DNA from: Brachynemurus nebulosus
Lineage: Eukaryota; Arthropoda; Insecta; Neuroptera; Myrmeleontidae
Reading direction: 5' to 3'
DNA: 64,000 bases
Assembly: GCA_035578155.1 (NCBI GenBank)
Contig: JAPWDM010000077.1
Coordinates: 186,001-250,000, forward strand
Shown: in pieces, positions 49,487 through 61,344 of the stretch
How the letters are laid out: each line of letters begins with the position of its first letter
Position numbering within the stretch: position 1 is the first letter of the stretch
Notes under the pieces: model-generated
Database searches by the model: none
Seen by the model: only the letters and a program-made list of their open reading frames with translations
Told to the model about the DNA's origin: nothing
Made by a program: the position numbers and the translations under genes

Positions 49487-50441
49487 ATTTGATTGTAAGT
49501 TATTAAATACGAGGACACCATGTTTCACTGGGGTTTTGCAGGGCTTAGATAGATGGAGTAAGTAACAAACAGTCTCAGGTGGTTTCTGACTGTATCAGGT
49601 GTGTAGATAGTATGCTTAGACGGTAGAGTCTCTGTGTCAATATGTAAGAAGGCTGTTCGAGATAAAGGGAAAAGGAGGTTCATTTATTTTTCTACTGGGT
49701 ACGAGCTACCTACATCGAGCTAAGTATAGTAGTATTGGGACTATATGGCAGGATTATCATATCCTAGTACACATAGATGAATGAGTATATTACATTCAAA
49801 ATACTTGAAAAGTGGCTGAGCAGTAAAGAAATATCGATGAAATACTTTGGCAGGTTTCACGTCAAGTAAGCCATTAAACGTCAAAGAGAGTATAAAATAA
49901 TACCCATCATAGATCAGCGACAAGTTGTTTCGTAACCATGAGGCTTATGTTAATTAGGCTTGGTTAGCCTACTCGTCGTTTATGTTGCTGCCACTCTAGT
50001 CGCAGCCTCGTTACTCCACGTGCAAGTTCCCCTGGCGGACCTTTATATGTAAATGCAACAGAAAACATAAATAAAGTATCACATCTAACACGCTTTAACG
50101 GTCAGAGGTCTTTTATTACAGGTAACCTCCAGTAACTTCTCTGCTTGTTCACAAAGGCGACATCAAGCATTACCTGCTGTCCTCGATGCTTCGGCGTGAC
50201 ACGAAGAACAGAAGTAGTTTAGAAAAGTCGTTCTTCTCCGACATTGGAAAAAGTTTATCGTGCAGAAAATGCACAAAAATAATCAAAAAAACAAAATTAG
50301 AAAGATCGCTCCAACATCAAGATATCTCGTCAAAACAGATTCAAAAGAATCGCTTCATTTATAGTTTGTTCTTAACTAGCTATGAAAATAGGATGGCATT
50401 TATTGGACTTAATTCTATCCCGAGGTCCTCAGACTTGCTCA
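49487..50441. other. Intergenic, no supported gene
   Basis: About 955 bases. A plus-strand ATG frame at 50186-50482 (98 codons, Lys/Ser-rich) overlaps the 3' end of the next gene on the other strand and has no start motif. Confidence 0.4.
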
Positions 50442-53199
50442 TCAAGGTCCTCGGGTGTAGGCCATTGACATTTCAAGCTTAGCTTGATCACTCAGTAAAT
50501 GCTCATAATTGACAACAGAAACAGAGAATATGCAACGGTGAACTCCGAAGCTTTCCATATAAATTTTTTCCTTAAGCTCATCTAGACGCTCTCTAGTAGA
50601 CCGTTCTTCATCCAGTACCTTTTCATAGTATTGCTTTAGAACATGGCGCGAAGGATATGCATGTTTACCAGGATGACCATTATCGTATTGCACCCCGAGA
50701 CGATATTCAGATTTTATGATGTTCATATAAAAATCTTCCAACTTTCGAGCCTCAATATGAATTGGCAAGTAAGTCTTTCTTGGCTCTTCCTTTGCTCCAC
50801 AAGAAAGGTCTCTCTGTACAAAGTACGAATATTCTCAAAGTAATCTGAAAAGAACATGCTCTTGAGGTGATGACTCCTCTGAAACTGTTCCATAGCCTTT
50901 GCTCCTACACGACACAAGTAGCGGTTTAGTATGGACAGACGAACAGTAAAAACGCCTTTAACCATCTCCTCATAACACAAGGCTTGAGGATTTCTAAATA
51001 AAATAAACCCCAAAAGTTCACCTTTCCACTTTTTTGTCTTGCTACCCGTCATTATTTCCTTTATAATCATCTCTGAGATATAATCTATCGCTCTTCCGTA
51101 GTTAGTGATGGTTATTATGGATTCGTTGTCTTTGGACGTGTTTTTGAGACTGAAGGGAAGGTTGCGAAAAAGATGTTTCACAAGTAGTCTCTTCTCTGCT
51201 GTCTTCACGAAAAGTTCACGTTTGATAGTCAAGAGCTCAAAATAACAGCTGATGGCTAAATAAAGGAGTTTAGACACGATGTATCCACCCTCAGTACTGG
51301 AACCTTGAGTAGCAGAAGCATTGTCTAAGCGTGCTCCGGTATATTGCCTCATGTATCCCTCTTCCGTCATCACTATTTCAAAAGCCTCTAAGTAGGTCTC
51401 AGCATCAAACCTACTCTTCTCAAAAAACCTTTTGAGATTCTCCAAATTCTTTTTGATTGTTTGAATGAACGGCTGGGGATAATCATTCCTTTCAACTCTA
51501 GAACAGGAAGGGTTTTCAGTAGCTGAACTGTTACTGTTAAGAAGTGCTTCCACCTTATAAAGACGAAAATCCTCACTAGCTTCTTCTATCTGGCTCACAA
51601 TACTGCGTACGATCCTTCGCACTTTGTTTAGCAGCAATACAGGCAGATGCGCGTTCTCTTGGCGTTTGCCGACTTCTTCTAGAGGCACTTTCTTTATCTG
51701 ACAAGCTATTTCTTCAAAGCGTGTTTTTATCATTTTCTGTACAAGATCCTTAAAGAAATACTTCTCAAACTCAGACTCAATTTCTATCAGATGACTCGTC
51801 TTCTCAGGATCAGGAGTATTAGCGCTACCTTTCCCATCCTCAGGACTAGAGTCAGAAAAAAGCGTGTTTTTTTCAATCCTTTTGCGATCTCCGTTATTAC
51901 TTGCGAATAAATGGTGGATGTCTCGATTTCGTGAAGCAGATGACGAAGGCACCATCTGTGAGTATCGATGAATTGTGTTATTCGAGAGCGTAACCTTTCT
52001 GCCTCTAGCTCTTCATCAGTCGGAGAATCCACGATAACTGCAGAAAGTCTGAAGATTCCAGGTTTAGTCGCCGGATCTGTCTGAGACAAAAATTTCAGCA
52101 GAATTCCAGTGTCATGATGCGCCTTCATTTTCGTGATCTTGGATCCAAGTCGTGCGATGATAGTTCCCAGTTTGGAGAATCGTAACCATAGGTCTTGGTT
52201 GAAGAATACTTGACCCATTTTCTTTTCCAATTGATGAAAAAAACGGGAAATAACAGACGAAGTGAACATGCAAAAGAATACGCCTGCATCTGCAGCCTGC
52301 TTCAAATCTAAGGTTCTGAGTCGCTGCTCTTGGCCTGATGAAGCCTCAATCATACTTTCCATCATTCGTAAGGTGTCGAGTAAGATAGAAATCGGATTAT
52401 TCTCTTGATTATGGATATCTCTAGTGTATATTGTCCTTTTCAGTGCCTCGTACATGAAATTACAAAGCATTTCCGGTGGAAACTCAATCGGACTGACTTC
52501 TTCTTCATGACATGCGATGTTACCCTGAACATAGTTATCTCCAGAACCTAAACAGCTGCTCGTCGTTCTACTTTTGCTTGTCTCCTGGGTGTCTTGTGCT
52601 TTCTTAACTGTCAGCTTGACCACGACTCTTTTAAATAGGCTGTCAAATACCTTTTTCAGCATCTCAACCATTTCCCTATGAATCTGGCTGTCTCCTAAAG
52701 AAAAATGAGTAAATTTTTTTGGCGCTGGAGAAATTCTCACCTCTTCTATCCTAGAATAAACTGTCTCAAAGAAATCTGCTGCTGTTCTGGACACTCTTCC
52801 CCTTATGGCATCCAGCACCTCAACCCTGATATCAATAACGTGAGTGAAGGCATCGCCACACTTGAAAATGTCCTTGAAACTCTTCTGTGGCCTCCTCCCT
52901 GCATACGCTACACCTTCCTCCTTCTCATTCTCGTCGCTTGACATTTCCCGGAACCTGCGATTCATATCGTTTACCAGTGCCGCAAAGTCGTGTTCATTCT
53001 CCTCTTTCAACGTGAAGCCTTTCGAAATGGTCAGGCTGAGATCAGCATATTCTATCGATAGATTGATGCACACACTCGGTGTATCAGCCGTAGAAGAAGA
53101 TACTAAAGGATGTTCTTGAGATAATCCTTGGCTGAAAAGTATTCTGGCAAGACCAGAAAGGATGTCCATGTGGCGATCGTGTGTCAGAGTTTCGAGCAT
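50442..53199 (-). pseudogene. Large unidentified protein split by two frameshifts
   Basis: Three consecutive minus-strand frames (53199 to 51787, 51955 to 50723, 50768 to 50442) appear to form one ORF of about 919 codons. The first change lies near A6 and T7 runs at 51856-51873, the second between 50726 and 50834. The protein is helical and lacks membrane segments or catalytic motifs. The middle (DTLRMMESMIEASSGQEQRL; RFFHQLEKKMGQVFFNQDLW) and C-terminal parts look like a tether or scaffold such as an exocyst or COG subunit, but I cannot assign it. AAATTT boxes lie about 30-55 bases upstream of the first ATG. Three separate genes would be an alternative but none of the later frames has its own start motif. 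Confidence 0.5.
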
Positions 53200-54693
53200 C
53201 CTCTTTTAAGGCTACGAAAACTTTTCAAATTTTTTCGACCAAAAGTTAAAATTTCACAGCTAGGTGTATAAAGCATCGGGTTGCAACTTAGACAATCTTG
53301 GCGATAATACACATGCTTTGAACTGAAGATAGGGGTGCTTGAACTTCCTATAAATTCGGACACGCTGTAAATATGTTTTCAGACGTGTGTATCTCGTAGT
53401 TGAGTTCTTTTTGGAAATAGTACCCTACGGTTTGTAGACCATTTTAGTGAAAAGTGCTTTTTTGTCCTCCTCTAATGTTATTAGAGGCCATATGTTTGCG
53501 TAAGAACACTCCGATACATACACCTAGTTCTGACAGGCTCACAAACCATCTTGACTTAGTGTTTTCTTATGTCATGATCCACCGTCAGAAGATACGTTTA
53601 CATGATCCACCGTCAGAAGATACGTTTACATGTAGCACTCTATACATTTTCATCCATATTCCAGTTGTATAAAGAAAGTATGACAGTATAGAGAGACTGA
53701 TGGCAAGAACACAAGTACAATTGAAACAGACAAAATTAAGATATCGGTGTAGATATCGGGTCGACGAAAACATCATCATCATTCAGAACGCATCACAATA
53801 TCCTGTTATGGATAAGAAATAGTTGACAAGGTAAAGCGTAATATGAGTAAAATATCTTTGATTGCTATAATGACTTATAAATTCGTTACAAAGCTCAAGG
53901 AATACAAAATAGTCGCTATAGGACTGCGTTCTCGATAGAAAACTGGTGCATGTTGTTGACCGAGCGATATTCCCACTTTTAAGTTAAACTACTATCAGTA
54001 AATGGTACCAGTTGCAAGCTCAAATTAAATTTACATAACGTATCCAAGATTCTAAAGCGAGTAAATCAGCAGATTTTTAGAAAGGCTCCAATAACTATCA
54101 TCGCTTGTGTATGGTCTGATAACATCATCTTCCTTGCTATAAACCGAGTAAAGAATGATCAGGGGGTGGACGTATACAATCTCGAGGTTCTAACTCAAGT
54201 GTGGGGATATTTTTTCTTCTTGTCCATATGGAGAGGCAGAAAATGAGAAAGAGGCACACAAGCGGAGATCTAAACCTTGTGGATTCATCAGTGACTGTAA
54301 GCACATGACAGGAGCTCACTTGGGACGCTTTGATATCGCGAGCTAAAGATTATCAGAACCCCTAGTTGTGGATTTCTCCTCTAATTAAATTGTAGTGAGA
54401 ATCGAGGCTTCTCTCACTAGGAGACATAAGCAGCTCTTAGTAATATGTCAGTGATTCTAGAGTGACAACAGCAATCTTCTGGACTGTTTTAGAGGTCTGC
54501 CGTTGGTAGTGCTCTGCGACTATTTTTTTCTGTTTACCCTTGCGTCTTGGTGTTATTCTGTGACTACTGCACGATGGTTATATCAATAGATCGACAGTGC
54601 TGTTGTAGACCTCACATGTCTAGTTTGCCTCGAAACGTATAGCAAAGCTCCTATACTTTTGTACGCGCCTTTAGACTCGATTTCTTAGACCCC
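53200..54693. other. Intergenic with a short tandem repeat
   Basis: About 1.5 kb. Apart from the AAATTT boxes at 53227-53254 and the 28-base tandem repeat at 53573-53628, nothing is recognised. Confidence 0.45.
53573..53628. repeat. 28-bp perfect tandem duplication
   Basis: The unit starting CATGATCCACCGTCAGAAGA occurs twice head to tail (53573-53600 and 53601-53628) with CATG following. No other copy was noticed. Confidence 0.9.
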
Positions 54694-55245
54694 ATGTTCC
54701 AGCAGGACACAGGACGTGCTCTACTAGAGGAAATGAGAACCAACCGGTTGGCGAGATACAACTCAGATGCATTGGCCAAGCTGGATAGTGAGATGGCACA
54801 GGCTAAGGAGAAGATGAACGATATTAAGCTGCAGGCTAGAAATGGGCAACTGGACGAGGAACTCTCGGTGAACTTCGTGCTTCTAAAGATGTTTTATGAG
54901 AGGTGTATGAGGATACGAAGAGCATATTTATGGTACAGGATTCTGATGATTGAGAAGAACTATTTTGATCGCACTGCGGAGCGTTCCCACATGAACCAGG
55001 ATGAGATTGTGTTCGAGACGGAGTTTGCAGAGCTCACTGACGAGTATCTTTCTTATTTTAAGCACCTAGATATCCGCCACAGGAACATACCCCTCAACTT
55101 TTATGTTCAGATTTTTACTCTCGTGGACTGCGGCTTTGTCATGTGCGGCCAAGAGCTCATTAGCCTCAAAAAGCACAGGATCTACTATCTCAAGCGGTCG
55201 GATGTGGCGCATCTCATAGAAAGGCAGATGGCGAGGATTGTGTAG
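54694..55245 (+). CDS. PSF1: GINS complex subunit Psf1
   Basis: A 183-residue Psf1 (GINS1), part of the Cdc45-MCM-GINS replicative helicase. The N-terminal A-domain is helical: ALLEEMRTNRLARYNSDALA, and YERCMRIRRAYLWYRILMIE corresponds to the RNKRCLLAYLYNRLLRIR block of the family. EYLSYFKHLDI follows. The C-terminal B-domain ends in ISLKKHRIYYLKRSDVAHLIERQ, matching the strand and helix that dock Psf1 in the complex (family: h.l.R.DV..LI..G). Human Psf1 is 196 residues, so this is full length. Start ATG follows directly on GACCCC. No other replisome gene is nearby. Confidence 0.9.
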   Translation: MFQQDTGRALLEEMRTNRLARYNSDALAKLDSEMAQAKEKMNDIKLQARNGQLDEELSVNFVLLKMFYERCMRIRRAYLWYRILMIEKNYFDRTAERSHMNQDEIVFETEFAELTDEYLSYFKHLDIRHRNIPLNFYVQIFTLVDCGFVMCGQELISLKKHRIYYLKRSDVAHLIERQMARIV

Positions 55246-55964
55246 ACACTATATTGGATCTATACGAAGTGCAGGGCATGATGGCCTGCAGAGAGCATGA
55301 CACCACCCGGGAGTTCTGGAAGACACAATATACGCCCAGACACTGCGGGACAGTTGCTAAAAGGACAGCAACACGGTTATCTATCTTTTTCATTCTTCAC
55401 ATTCTTTAGCTCCTTTTTACGCCCTAGAAGTATCTACAAGGAAACTGATACATATTGAAGCACGTGACAACGCAAAGCCTGTTTTTGGTTGCTCATGTGA
55501 GTGAGTGTGGTGACGTGTTGTCTCAATAGTAGCCTGGTATATTTTAGGTCTTACGGGTGTGGAACCGCGTTATTACAAAGAAGCTTGCTGGGTTATACTA
55601 CAGTTAGCCTTTAGTAAGCAAGAAACTGATAAGTTTTTTGTGTCAGGTGCGACAACAGCCTAATAAATCTGGTTTTTTGACGTATGAAAAGTGACATGTA
55701 TAACTATCACCAGTTTTCAAAAGCTTACAGGCTAAGACTATAATATATATAGCGTATCAGGCGGACCTCAATGAGTACGTTGATTGACCTCAGGTGATAG
55801 AAAAAGGCTCAACTATATATCCCCAGTGCGTGGCTTGCCAAGTATTTATTGGAGGTGTCTAATTGCTTAGACATATTATGCTGATGCAGTAGATTCTTCC
55901 ATTATATCAACACGGTCGCCATCTATACGCAACGCCCTCTCACAGACCATGATCTCTGTGCATC
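55246..55964. other. Intergenic, no gene seen
   Basis: About 720 bases before copy G. Nothing recognised. Confidence 0.45.
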
Positions 55965-56845
55965 TTCTGCGTCTCTGGACCCTAGTCAACGGTAAAAGGA
56001 GACACACAAGCGTCTTCTTAAAACCAGAGATTGCATATATGTCTGAACGGTCAGAGTTACACCCAGCATCTTCGCATACCGGTTGTGGTACTTAGTTACA
56101 ATGCCGTCCCATGTCATGACGTACGGTACGATCTTAGTTTAGCTCTTGTAAATTAGCCCTAGCTCATTCGCAAGTAAGTCATACTTGCGCTTCTTCTCTG
56201 TCTCAACCGTAAGTGCATATGATATCGCTTGTTATGCCTATCTCAATTATTGTGATCTCACTGCGCTTCTTGTCGAAGACTACGATCTAGGATTCAGAAT
56301 GGCTGCTCTCCTTGCCGATGAGTTCCTAGATTCATAGAGCGTATAGAAGAGGCTAGCTAGCATGAGCTCAGACTTGAGCTCGACACTGTGCAGACCTCGT
56401 CCGAACTGACTGCGGGGCATATACAGCCGCTCCTTGCAGGAAGGCTGTTTGTGAATGCCGTGTTTTATCAATGCCCCGCGAATCTCTTTGTCAAGTCTCC
56501 CGAATGCCTCTGGCTCTAGCTTGAGGACTCCGACATAGTAGTTGACGAGTGAGATAGCATACTCGTTGATAGCCCTGCACAAATTCTTGCTATACAACTT
56601 TGTCTTGCATAAACTCTCCACTCGCGATAAGAGCTCTTTTCTTACCTGCTTGAATGTGTCGCTAGAGAGGCGACTCAAGCTGTCTTCTAGTATGCCGAGG
56701 TACTTGTACCCGTCAAGTCCCTCAAGTAGCTCAAAAACTCTCACTTTTGTAGCCGACTTGTCTCTGTTCAGGTCCAGTCCAACAGCGCTCATGAACCTCT
56801 TTGTCTCTTTGACAAGAGCCACCATGGTCTCATTACTTTATGCGA
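55965..56845 (-). mobile_element. Non-LTR retrotransposon (copy G, family 2), longest RT frame
   Basis: The best-preserved RT end: an open frame at 56280-56825 with FMSAVGLDLNRDKSATK, YKYLGILED, the thumb (INEYAISLVNYYVGVLKLEP) and IHKQPSCKERLYMPRSQFGR. After AAILN it jumps to the endonuclease core, as in copy E, then IVPYVMTWDGIVTKYHNRYA. It is truncated 5' near the RT active site, and the 3' tail beyond 55965 is not recognised. The order of the domains fits R2/R4-type elements. Confidence 0.85.
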
Positions 56846-57225
56846 ATATCTAGTAATGCACGATTGAGAACAGTTACTTAGGATCAATCGATTTTTATCC
56901 TGAGAATTAGTAAGGAATGAAGCTTACAATTTTGCACACGTCAGTCTGGGATTTGATTCTACAGAATCTTGTTTGCTGTAGGACAGTTCGCGATTCCTTA
57001 CAACTGCCTTCTGCTGTACTAAACAAACGCAGAAAAATATCATCAGCTGAGCCTCGCGTGCAGTTAAGTGAACTTATCGTACGACATATAAACAGAAACA
57101 TACAAGCACCATAAAGCAAGCGCATTAGTTGTCATTATAGCAGTAAAATTTTAACGATCATTACCATTCACATCAATTATCACTTGACAGCTCAAGAGGA
57201 CTTCAATAACTATCGACTAACGGAT
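56846..57225. other. Intergenic, no gene seen
   Basis: About 380 bases. A minus-strand frame at 56907-57125 has no start motif or known sequence. Confidence 0.45.
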
Positions 57226-58026
57226 TTATTCATCTGCTACCTCCACAGGCTTCTCAACTTCGTACCGCTTGTTGCTGAGCTCGTACTCCTCATACTTTAT
57301 ACCGCACTCCTCGTTGAGTTCCACTAGAAGCCCGCTGCCATGACCTACTACTATTGCCATCTTAGCCTGGACAGTAAAATCTCTCTCCCGAGCGTCTGTC
57401 AGATAGAGGAACACCTGGCCGTTCTTGAGTGTCTCAGTTCGCTTGATCACACCTGCACGCCCTGCGTTAGAGCCGTTGAAAACAAAGGCAATCGTGCCAA
57501 CTTTGAACGGAACAAAGTTCACAATCTTGTTCTCCTTTATATCAACCACCACCGTGTCGTTGACATTAATAGCCGGATCAGAAAACCTGAAGTTGAACCC
57601 ATCGATCGTCCTGAGATAGGGCACCCCATCCTCCACGTCCTTAGCACGTACCTTCGTAATCCGGAACTGCGCAGAGTCAGTGCTGATCTTCATTATCCTG
57701 AACTTTCTGTTCACGTTCATCACAAGCCTGTAGTGCGAGTTGGTTTTCTTGATGGTTATAACATCAAACAGCCCCACAGGTGCCTTCCTGTCCGTGAACA
57801 CGCGCCCGTTGATCATAATCTGGTTGTCTCGCAAAATCCTCGAGATTTCCTTGGCTTTCTTGGCCACGCCGACAAACCTGGAAACGATATATCCGAGGGG
57901 CACAGAGAGTGCCTTCGAGTGCGCACCAGAACGCATCCTCAGAGCAAACTTACCGCCAGATTTCTCCAGTCCCCACGCAACTGGTGCTGCAAGACGCTTC
58001 AGATGGCGATGTGTTCCAGACGGCAT
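57226..58026 (-). CDS. RPS4: Ribosomal protein eS4
   Basis: A 266-residue 40S protein eS4, close to the usual 260-265. The N-terminus is THRHLKRLAAPVAWGLEKSG (family: K.HLKRLAAP..W.L.K..G). Then come the S4-type RNA-binding region (KEISRILRDNQIMINGRVFT), the core ITKVRAKDVEDGVPYLRTID and the KOW motif VGTIAFVFNGSNAGRAGVIK. A frame with earlier ATGs extends to 58110, but the extra 28 residues are not conserved. The ATG at 58026 follows GTCCCCATTC and two AAATTT boxes, the arrangement described for microsporidian ribosomal protein genes. That leader could also hint at a 5' intron, but no splice sites are needed. Confidence 0.96.
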   Translation of the reverse strand: MPSGTHRHLKRLAAPVAWGLEKSGGKFALRMRSGAHSKALSVPLGYIVSRFVGVAKKAKEISRILRDNQIMINGRVFTDRKAPVGLFDVITIKKTNSHYRLVMNVNRKFRIMKISTDSAQFRITKVRAKDVEDGVPYLRTIDGFNFRFSDPAINVNDTVVVDIKENKIVNFVPFKVGTIAFVFNGSNAGRAGVIKRTETLKNGQVFLYLTDARERDFTVQAKMAIVVGHGSGLLVELNEECGIKYEEYELSNKRYEVEKPVEVADE

Positions 58027-58030
58027 GAAT

Positions 58031-58055
58031 GGGGACAAATTTTGCGAAAAATTTT
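58031..58055 (-). promoter_or_regulatory. CCC motif and double AAATTT box of eS4
   Basis: On the minus strand, AAAATTTTT, CGC, AAAATTTG and then TCCCC run up to 5 bases before the eS4 ATG. CCC-type plus AAATTT-type signals are described for ribosomal protein genes of microsporidia; here they also decide the start codon. Confidence 0.7.
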
Positions 58056-58204
58056 GTGAGTAGACTGGGAAGCGACGGGGACGTGCCATGGCACGACACG
58101 ACATGGTCATTCATCAAACAGAATGTTCTAAAGGGATGAGTAGAGGATGAGCAGTAAAAAAGTATCAGGTGCCGTAACTTATTTATCGAAAGGTAAAGTA
58201 GGCT

Positions 58205-58560
58205 AGACTTCACGACAGGTTTCAGTTGCCTACTTGCTTTTTCATGAAGCTGAAGTAGCTTTGTCTGCTGTAACTCTCAAAAGTTTCTTCCAATTCCTCT
58301 GTTATTGCGGCCGGTCGAAGGAATAATATCCTCCTTTGAGCATATCTTCTCTTCCTGAGAAGCTGTGACTTGGTGTATGTCGAAATGTTAGGCGTAATAC
58401 CAACGATCTCTGTATACCGAACATAGTGCTTTCTTACGACACTCTTGCCTGTTGCAACGTACAGAATTGCTTTTGACAAGCTCTTACAGATTAGGCCCAG
58501 CTCCTTAAAAGTATATCATACTTATACTTCTTTGCTGCCTCAGATGTCTGAAAGTCTGAA
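58205..58560 (-). mobile_element. Non-LTR retrotransposon fragment (copy I), ORF end
   Basis: On the minus strand a remnant of the ORF end: LYVATGKSVVRKHYVRYTEI, GITPNISTYTKSQLLRKRRY, followed by a 3' tail with AAGCTACTTCAGCTTCATG. RT and finger are missing. It ends about 180 bases upstream of the eS4 start. Confidence 0.65.
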
Positions 58561-58925
58561 AGCCGAACTATAATTTGCACAGAAGGAGCTCGCAGCCGTA
58601 AGACAGCTGAAAGGTAGAAAGAACGTTAAATATTGCATTTTACATAAGATAAATTGAACCGGCTTATTATTCTATCAGGATCTCTTCTGCCAACATAGTC
58701 ATGTCATGTGCAGCAAATTCCACTACTCTGTGCTTTCTGATAAGTCTGGAGAGGATTGGGGATACAGTGCAACAGAGACTAGATACCCGGCTCTCTTACT
58801 TAGAATGGATCACGTTGCGAGCCAATATGGAACGCAATAAGCGCTTCACGATTGCCTTTGTCAAATGGAAGAAGTCTCATTCTATATTTATTTCTGTTTC
58901 TGCGAGACTGTCAGTTCACCCATAA
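58561..58925. other. Intergenic, kinesin upstream region
   Basis: About 365 bases. CACCC at 58917-58921 lies close before the kinesin ATG. A frame at 58701-58925 has no support. Confidence 0.45.
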
Positions 58926-60236
58926 ATGGATGGCGGGGTGCTCACATACATCCGAATTAAGGATGCGGAAAAAAACCCGACCTTTACGAACAGGCACGTG
59001 AAGATAGCGAACAAAGCCTACCAAGTAGACGGTGTGTTCTATGGTGCCGACCAGGAAAAGCTCTTCGAAACAATTTCTCGGACGATTCTGGAAAAGGCAC
59101 TACACGGGTACAACTGCACAGTATTTGCTTATGGACAGACAGGGAGCGGAAAGACATATACGATGCAGGGAACAGAAGATGATCCTGGGATCATTCCCAG
59201 GGCACTGGGATACCTGCATGACCGCTGCGGAGAGATCAAGTTTTCCTTCGTCGAGATATACAACGAGGCGATGACTGATCTGTTCGTGCCCCAGAACCAG
59301 CTCTCGATGCGAGAAGACCCGAGTGAAGGGATAGTGGTCGATAACCTTTGCATAGAGAGCTCATCTTCTCTCTACAAGAGCCTGGAGTTTTACAGGACAG
59401 GAATCTACAATAAAAGGTGCGCGACTACAAAGATGAATGAGAACAGCAGTAGAAGTCACACGATCTTTACCATCTATCTTGAGATCAGAGATCGGAAGCT
59501 AGTAAGGCGCTCGAAGCTCTGTCTCGTAGACCTGGCTGGTTCTGAGCGGCTGAGGGTGAATGAACCTGAAAGGACGAAGGAGACATGCAACATCAACAAG
59601 TCTCTGCTCTGCCTCGGGAACATAGTCAACAAGCTCAGCTCACGGGACCGGTGGCACGTGTCATATAGGGACTCGAAGCTCACGTTCCTCCTCAAGGATT
59701 CTCTCGGGGGTAACTGTAGGCTGGCCATCATCGGGAATGTCTGTCTGGAGTACGAGGCCGAGTCTGTGAGTACGCTTCACTTCTTACAGCGGTCGAAGAT
59801 GATATGCAACAGCCCCTCTATAAACTACGATATAACGGGCTGCACTGCAGAGGAGCTTACGGACGCCTTCAAGATGGTCCTAGAAGAAAACCAGAGACTC
59901 AAAGACGAGCTGGAAAAGGTGAGAAAAGAAGGGACGATCTCAGCTAGCATTTCGACTGTTTGTAGCTTCGGGAAGATCAGGGACGAAGCTGCGAAGATAA
60001 AGGAGAAATTCTCTGAGCTGAAGAGAATTTTTAACAAGGCGCTGTGGAGTTACTTTGAGGCGAACAGAAGAGAGATTGATGTGCTTGTGGCCCTTTTTGA
60101 AGCTGGGAAGGAACGTGGCTCGGAAGGAAATGCGCTGTCAAAAGAGAACGCTCTGAATAGTGAAGTGGATCTGTGCGATCTGTCAGAGGTATGCAAAGAG
60201 GAACAGGCTGGCAAGAGGCCGAAGCGGGACAACTAG
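58926..60236 (+). CDS. Kinesin-like motor protein
   Basis: A 436-residue kinesin with an N-terminal motor. The P loop is GQTGSGKTYTM (70-80), switch I NENSSRSH (171-178) and switch II LVDLAGSE (200-207). The microtubule-binding region includes INKSLLCLGNIVNKL and YRDSKLTFLLKDSLGGN. The motor ends near residue 305, followed by one short coiled coil (MVLEENQRLKDELEKVRKEG) and a basic end (KRPKRDN). There is almost no sequence before the motor and no cargo domain, so it is near the minimum for a kinesin. The subfamily cannot be decided; a spindle role is likely given how few kinesins microsporidia keep. The ATG lies four bases after CACCC. Confidence 0.95.
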   Translation: MDGGVLTYIRIKDAEKNPTFTNRHVKIANKAYQVDGVFYGADQEKLFETISRTILEKALHGYNCTVFAYGQTGSGKTYTMQGTEDDPGIIPRALGYLHDRCGEIKFSFVEIYNEAMTDLFVPQNQLSMREDPSEGIVVDNLCIESSSSLYKSLEFYRTGIYNKRCATTKMNENSSRSHTIFTIYLEIRDRKLVRRSKLCLVDLAGSERLRVNEPERTKETCNINKSLLCLGNIVNKLSSRDRWHVSYRDSKLTFLLKDSLGGNCRLAIIGNVCLEYEAESVSTLHFLQRSKMICNSPSINYDITGCTAEELTDAFKMVLEENQRLKDELEKVRKEGTISASISTVCSFGKIRDEAAKIKEKFSELKRIFNKALWSYFEANRREIDVLVALFEAGKERGSEGNALSKENALNSEVDLCDLSEVCKEEQAGKRPKRDN

Positions 60237-60574
60237 TTTTATAGTCGATTATCTCCTTCGTTAGTTTGATTAAATACAATAGTATGGATTTTGTGCTGAT
60301 GATTTAGTGAAAGGTTGATCAGAGCCTCCTGATATACATTTTGGGCTCGCGCAATGGCTTTATCTTTTTTATCAATGGCAAGACTTTCAGTATTTTTCTT
60401 TATTTCCAACAACTGAGGGCTGTTGAAATGCTATCTTCCTTATACTTTCAATTATCTACACAAAGAAGCTGGGGTTATGCAACAGATCAAACATGGTCGG
60501 TCCTATGATCTCGAATTCTCTTGCTATCTCAACAAGAGCTCTTATCCAGTGTCTTCAGCTTTCTAGTATCGGCC
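60237..60574. other. Intergenic, no gene seen
   Basis: About 340 bases. Nothing recognised. Confidence 0.45.
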
Positions 60575-60745
60575 AAATAAGGCACAGCCACTTAAGAATA
60601 TACTTATTCTCTCGAAGCTGAGACTGGATGTATGCGCGATGATAAGCGAAATGACCAACATTCCGTGTAGCTGTCGTAGTCTTTGTTACAGCACTGTCTC
60701 ATGCCATGAGGCAAGGACTATCATGGTTGAACTATTGTAGAGAAG
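60575..60745 (-). mobile_element. Retrotransposon scrap (copy J)
   Basis: On the minus strand it keeps traces of the ORF end (ACATCCAGTCTCAGCTTCGA on the minus strand; copy C has ACATCCAGTCACAGCTTCTC). It is strongly decayed. Confidence 0.4.
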
Positions 60746-61344
60746 TTTAAGGTCATAATAAAAGTAAGTGGGGCTGTTTAGTAGAGATAAGTCAACACAT
60801 GAATTGGTCGAAAAATTGTCATCAAATACGCTCTCAGTCACTTCATAGGAATCTAAACCTATACAGATATATCGCTCAGCAAGTACACCTGATACTCTAG
60901 AACCAAAGTGTAAAAAAATTTATCTTAGTGTCTTTTTCATTTTGTAAGCGTTTTAGTCTTGAACTTCAAGGTGATCGACCCGCTCTTGGAAGTGGTCCCG
61001 CTCATTAAGAGTCGTCATTTGTATTGGCAGCAGATTATAGCTGGTCCCACTCTTTCGTCCTAGAAGAATAAGTGAAGATCTCAGCTACAGCTAATCGCGA
61101 ACGGAAAGGGCTTTTCTGTAATTAATGAGCTATTAGTCATCTAGATTAGTCTTTGCAGGTGCTCGGGTGTGTGACACAGGCTTCTTATAGCCTCCTTTCC
61201 TAGCTAGAGATCCTTTACCCAACTTGCTTGCACTCAGACATCATGTATGTACCTTCAGCTGTAGTTTCTTCCGCCCTTAACACGCTCACATCTCTCGCAA
61301 GCGCTGGATACCTCGATTTCCTTTCTTAGTTTTGTCACGCCCCA
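60746..61344. other. Intergenic, no gene seen
   Basis: About 600 bases before KNL1. CGCCCCA immediately precedes its ATG. GGTCCC occurs three times at about 60989-61055 without clear meaning. Confidence 0.45.

Noticed and set aside
58027..58110. Longer eS4 N-terminus starting upstream
   Set aside because: The extra 28 residues are not conserved and cover the AAATTT and CCC promoter boxes.
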